Positions 43,976 through 46,264 of a DNA stretch of 46,264 bases are shown here, piece by piece (position 1 is the stretch's first letter; each line of letters opens with the position of its first letter). A program made the translations under genes and the position numbers. This stretch comes from an uncultured Bacteroides sp. (GTDB taxonomy: Bacteria > Bacteroidota > Bacteroidia > Bacteroidales > Bacteroidaceae). Below the pieces are notes generated by a model. That model did no database searches, had not been told where the DNA came from, and saw only the letters and a program-made list of their open reading frames with translations. The stretch lies in assembly GCF_949298305.1 (NCBI RefSeq), contig NZ_CASFWU010000009.1, positions 1 through 46,264 of the forward strand, read 5' to 3'.

Positions 43976-45985
43976 ATGGAAACATTGAACCTAATCAAAA
44001 ACGACCCTTGGCTCGAACCCTATGCAGACGCCATCACCGGGCGTCACCAACACGCCATGGACAAGGAGGCTGAATTGACCAACAACGGTAAACAAACCCT
44101 TAAGGATTTCGCTTCCGGCTACCTTTACTTCGGACTTCACCGCACGGCAGACGGATGGGTATTCCGCGAATGGGCTCCCAACGCCTCACAAATCTTCCTT
44201 ATTGGAACCTTCAACGGATGGAAGCAGGAGAAAAAGTACGCCCTCAAGCGCAAAGCTAACGGTAACTGGGAAATCAAGCTCCCCTCTACGGCCATGAAGC
44301 ACGGAGACCTCTATAAGCTCATGGTGTACTGGGAAGGCGGATGCGGAGAACGAATACCCGCTTGGGCAACACGAGTCGTACAGGATGACCAGACAAAAAT
44401 CTTCAGCGCACAGGTATGGGACCCCGCCAAACCCTACAAAATGAAGAAGCGAGCTTTCAAGCCAAACATCAGCCCCCTGCTCATCTACGAATGCCACATC
44501 GGCATGGCGCAGAACGAGGAGAAGGTGGGCACCTATCGCGAGTTCCAGGAGAAAGTGCTCCCCCGCATCGCCAAGGACGGATATAACTGCATCCAGATTA
44601 TGGCTATCCAGGAGCACCCCTACTACGGCAGTTTCGGATACCATGTATCCAGTTTCTTTGCAGCCTCTTCACGCTTCGGCACACCCGACGAACTCAAAGA
44701 GCTCATTGACACCGCTCACACTATGGGCATTGCCGTCATCATGGACATTGTACACTCACACGCCGTTAAGAACGAAGTCGAGGGGCTGGGTAACTTTGCT
44801 GGCGACCCCAACCAGTACTTTTATCCCGGCGATCGACACGAACATCCCGCATGGGATTCACTCTGCTTCGACTACGGCAAGAACGAAGTCATTCACTTTC
44901 TTCTCTCCAACTGCAAGTTCTGGATGGAAGAATACCGCTTTGATGGATTCCGCTTTGACGGCGTAACCTCCATGCTTTACTACAGCCATGGATTAGGCGA
45001 AGCCTTCTGTAACTACGGCGACTACTTCAACGGACATCAGGACGACAACGCTATCTGCTACCTTACACTGGCCAACAGACTTATACATCAAGTCAACCCA
45101 CATGCCATCACCATTGCCGAAGAAGTCTCTGGAATGCCCGGACTTGCTGCCAAGTTTGAAGACGGAGGATATGGTTTCGACTATCGCATGGCCATGAACA
45201 TACCCGACTATTGGATTAAGACCATCAAGGAGAAGATTGACGAAGATTGGAAACCATCCAGTATGTTCTGGGAAGTAACCAATCGACGCGCCGACGAAAA
45301 AACCATCTCCTACGCCGAAAGCCACGACCAGGCACTTGTGGGAGATAAAACCATCATCTTCCGTCTCATCGACGCTGACATGTACTGGCACATGCAGAAA
45401 GGTGACGAGAACTATACTGTGCACCGCGGTATCGCCCTCCACAAGATGATACGTCTGCTCACCTCCACCACCATTAATGGCGGATATCTCAACTTCATGG
45501 GTAACGAGTTCGGACACCCCGAGTGGATAGACTTCCCACGTGAGGGCAATGGATGGTCCTGCAAGTACGCACGCCGCCAGTGGGACCTCGTGGACAACCC
45601 CAACCTGACATACCATTATTTGGGCGACTTCGACGCAGCCATGCTACAGGTTATCAAGTCAGTACGTAACTTCCAGGATACACCCGTACAGGAAATCTGG
45701 CACAATGACGGTGACCAGATACTGGCATATATGCGCAAGGATCTCGTTTTTGTTTTCAACTTCAATCCCAGCCAATCCTTCACCGACTATGGTTTTCTCG
45801 TACCAAAGGGCTCCTACGAGGTCATCCTCAACACTGACAATCCAGCTTACGGAGGCTACGGATTCACAGATGACACCGTCAAGCACTTTACCCTTCCCGA
45901 TCCTCTCTACAAGAAGGAGAAGAAAGAGTGGCTTAAGCTATACATACCCGCCCGTACCGCAGTCGTTCTAAAGAAGTGCAAGTAA
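43976..45985 (+). CDS. glgB: 1,4-alpha-glucan branching enzyme
   Basis: 669 residues. A CBM48-type N-terminal domain (FREWAPNASQIFLIGTFNGW) precedes a GH13 barrel. Catalytic residues are the nucleophile aspartate in GFRFDGVTSM, the glutamate in ITIAEEVSGMPG and the aspartate in AESHDQALVGD. It makes alpha-1,6 branches in glycogen. An intrinsic terminator follows directly. Confidence 0.96.
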   Translation: METLNLIKNDPWLEPYADAITGRHQHAMDKEAELTNNGKQTLKDFASGYLYFGLHRTADGWVFREWAPNASQIFLIGTFNGWKQEKKYALKRKANGNWEIKLPSTAMKHGDLYKLMVYWEGGCGERIPAWATRVVQDDQTKIFSAQVWDPAKPYKMKKRAFKPNISPLLIYECHIGMAQNEEKVGTYREFQEKVLPRIAKDGYNCIQIMAIQEHPYYGSFGYHVSSFFAASSRFGTPDELKELIDTAHTMGIAVIMDIVHSHAVKNEVEGLGNFAGDPNQYFYPGDRHEHPAWDSLCFDYGKNEVIHFLLSNCKFWMEEYRFDGFRFDGVTSMLYYSHGLGEAFCNYGDYFNGHQDDNAICYLTLANRLIHQVNPHAITIAEEVSGMPGLAAKFEDGGYGFDYRMAMNIPDYWIKTIKEKIDEDWKPSSMFWEVTNRRADEKTISYAESHDQALVGDKTIIFRLIDADMYWHMQKGDENYTVHRGIALHKMIRLLTSTTINGGYLNFMGNEFGHPEWIDFPREGNGWSCKYARRQWDLVDNPNLTYHYLGDFDAAMLQVIKSVRNFQDTPVQEIWHNDGDQILAYMRKDLVFVFNFNPSQSFTDYGFLVPKGSYEVILNTDNPAYGGYGFTDDTVKHFTLPDPLYKKEKKEWLKLYIPARTAVVLKKCK

Positions 45986-45988
45986 CAG

Positions 45989-46021
45989 AAAAAGCGCGGA
46001 GGTCTGTCTCCGCGCTTTTTT
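45989..46021 (+). terminator. Intrinsic terminator of glgB
   Basis: AAAAAGCGCGGAG and CTCCGCGCTTTTT form a perfect 13-bp stem with a six-base loop and a T-run, four bases after the glgB stop. The A-run on the left makes it potentially bidirectional. Confidence 0.93.
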
Positions 46022-46185
46022 ATGCATAAGAATTATTCAAGATGTAAACAATGATATTCTGAGGACATCATAATATTATCTAACAGAATCATATACATGG
46101 CTTAATGTATTAGTCAGCGCTCTTGCATCTTTTCAATAAGGATATTCAGTTCATGCCCCTAAATTGTAACCATTCTATTTTCCGC

Positions 46186-46217
46186 CTTGACATAAGTTGT
46201 TAGCCGACATATCTTTG
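46186..46217 (+). promoter_or_regulatory. Promoter of the last, partial gene
   Basis: TATCTTTG (46210-46217) matches TAnnTTTG, and CTTG (46186-46189) lies 20 bases upstream at -33 (three of four TTTG bases). It is 20-30 bases ahead of the partial gene start. The stretch 46022-46185 holds nothing else I recognise. Confidence 0.65.
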
Positions 46218-46243
46218 CGCCGTAACCTTTAACAAAAATGATT

Positions 46244-46264
46244 ATGGCAAAAGAGAAAGTAAAC
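46244..46264 (+). CDS. Start of a gene cut by the window edge
   Basis: Only the first codons are visible, ATGGCAAAAGAGAAAGTAAA, reading MAKEKVN; an in-frame ATG two codons earlier (46238) is an alternative. The good promoter just upstream supports a real gene. Too short to name. Confidence 0.55.

Overview
The window reads as chromosomal DNA of a gut Bacteroidales species (Bacteroides in the broad sense). The evidence is the Bacteroidetes promoter pattern TTTG / TAnnTTTG in front of several genes, a NigD-like lipoprotein, an ATP synthase operon in the Bacteroidetes order (beta and epsilon first, signal-peptide-bearing AtpB, truncated epsilon), an ECF sigma factor followed by a membrane/beta-barrel protein, FtsX-type permease operons, and a complete thiamin operon led by a TPP riboswitch. 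No rRNA, tRNA, IS element, integrase or CRISPR array was recognised.

Layout. 1-6155 (minus): a periplasmic adaptor and three FtsX/MacB-type ABC permeases, the middle one with a damaged 5' end; every spacer is filled with short repeats. A sigma-54-type promoter with upstream dyads lies ahead of the adaptor. 6560-11046 (plus): a divergent TolC / EmrA / EmrB-like tripartite efflux set. 11458-14430: pyruvate formate-lyase and its activase. 15224-17092 (minus): ECF sigma factor plus a candidate envelope-spanning partner. 17261-19628 (plus): NigD-like lipoprotein, an unknown secreted protein, and an RmlD-like reductase whose end overlaps atpG tail to tail. 19606-27146 (minus): the nine-gene F-type ATP synthase operon. 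27370-28536 (minus): purT. 28868-31104 (minus): a three-gene cassette of a possible GNAT-like protein, a PAPS-reductase-like PP-loop protein and a ParB-like protein, related in composition to E. coli YbdN/YbdM and IbrA/IbrB. 31327-38542 (plus): TPP riboswitch then thiS, thiE, thiG, thiC, a four-helix-bundle protein, thiH, thiF, a TenI-like gene and thiD. 38992-40625: a DUF362 ferredoxin-like protein and a possible vitamin-transporter S-component. 40668-45985: an intracellular GH13 amylase, DUF2461, YhcH-family protein and glycogen branching enzyme. A new gene begins at the right edge.

How the genes connect. PflB makes formate and PurT uses formate for purine synthesis; this is a metabolic link, not an operon. 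The thi genes form one TPP-controlled unit for the thiazole and pyrimidine branches. The GH13 enzyme and GlgB suggest storage alpha-glucan turnover.

The most unusual signals are non-coding. Five intergenic tandem arrays of unrelated sequence share one geometry (22- or 23-bp units built around short dyads). A second repeat class (degenerate 7-, 8- and 10-mers) fills the spacers of both efflux operons. The best candidate for an under-described protein system is the cassette at 28868-31104.
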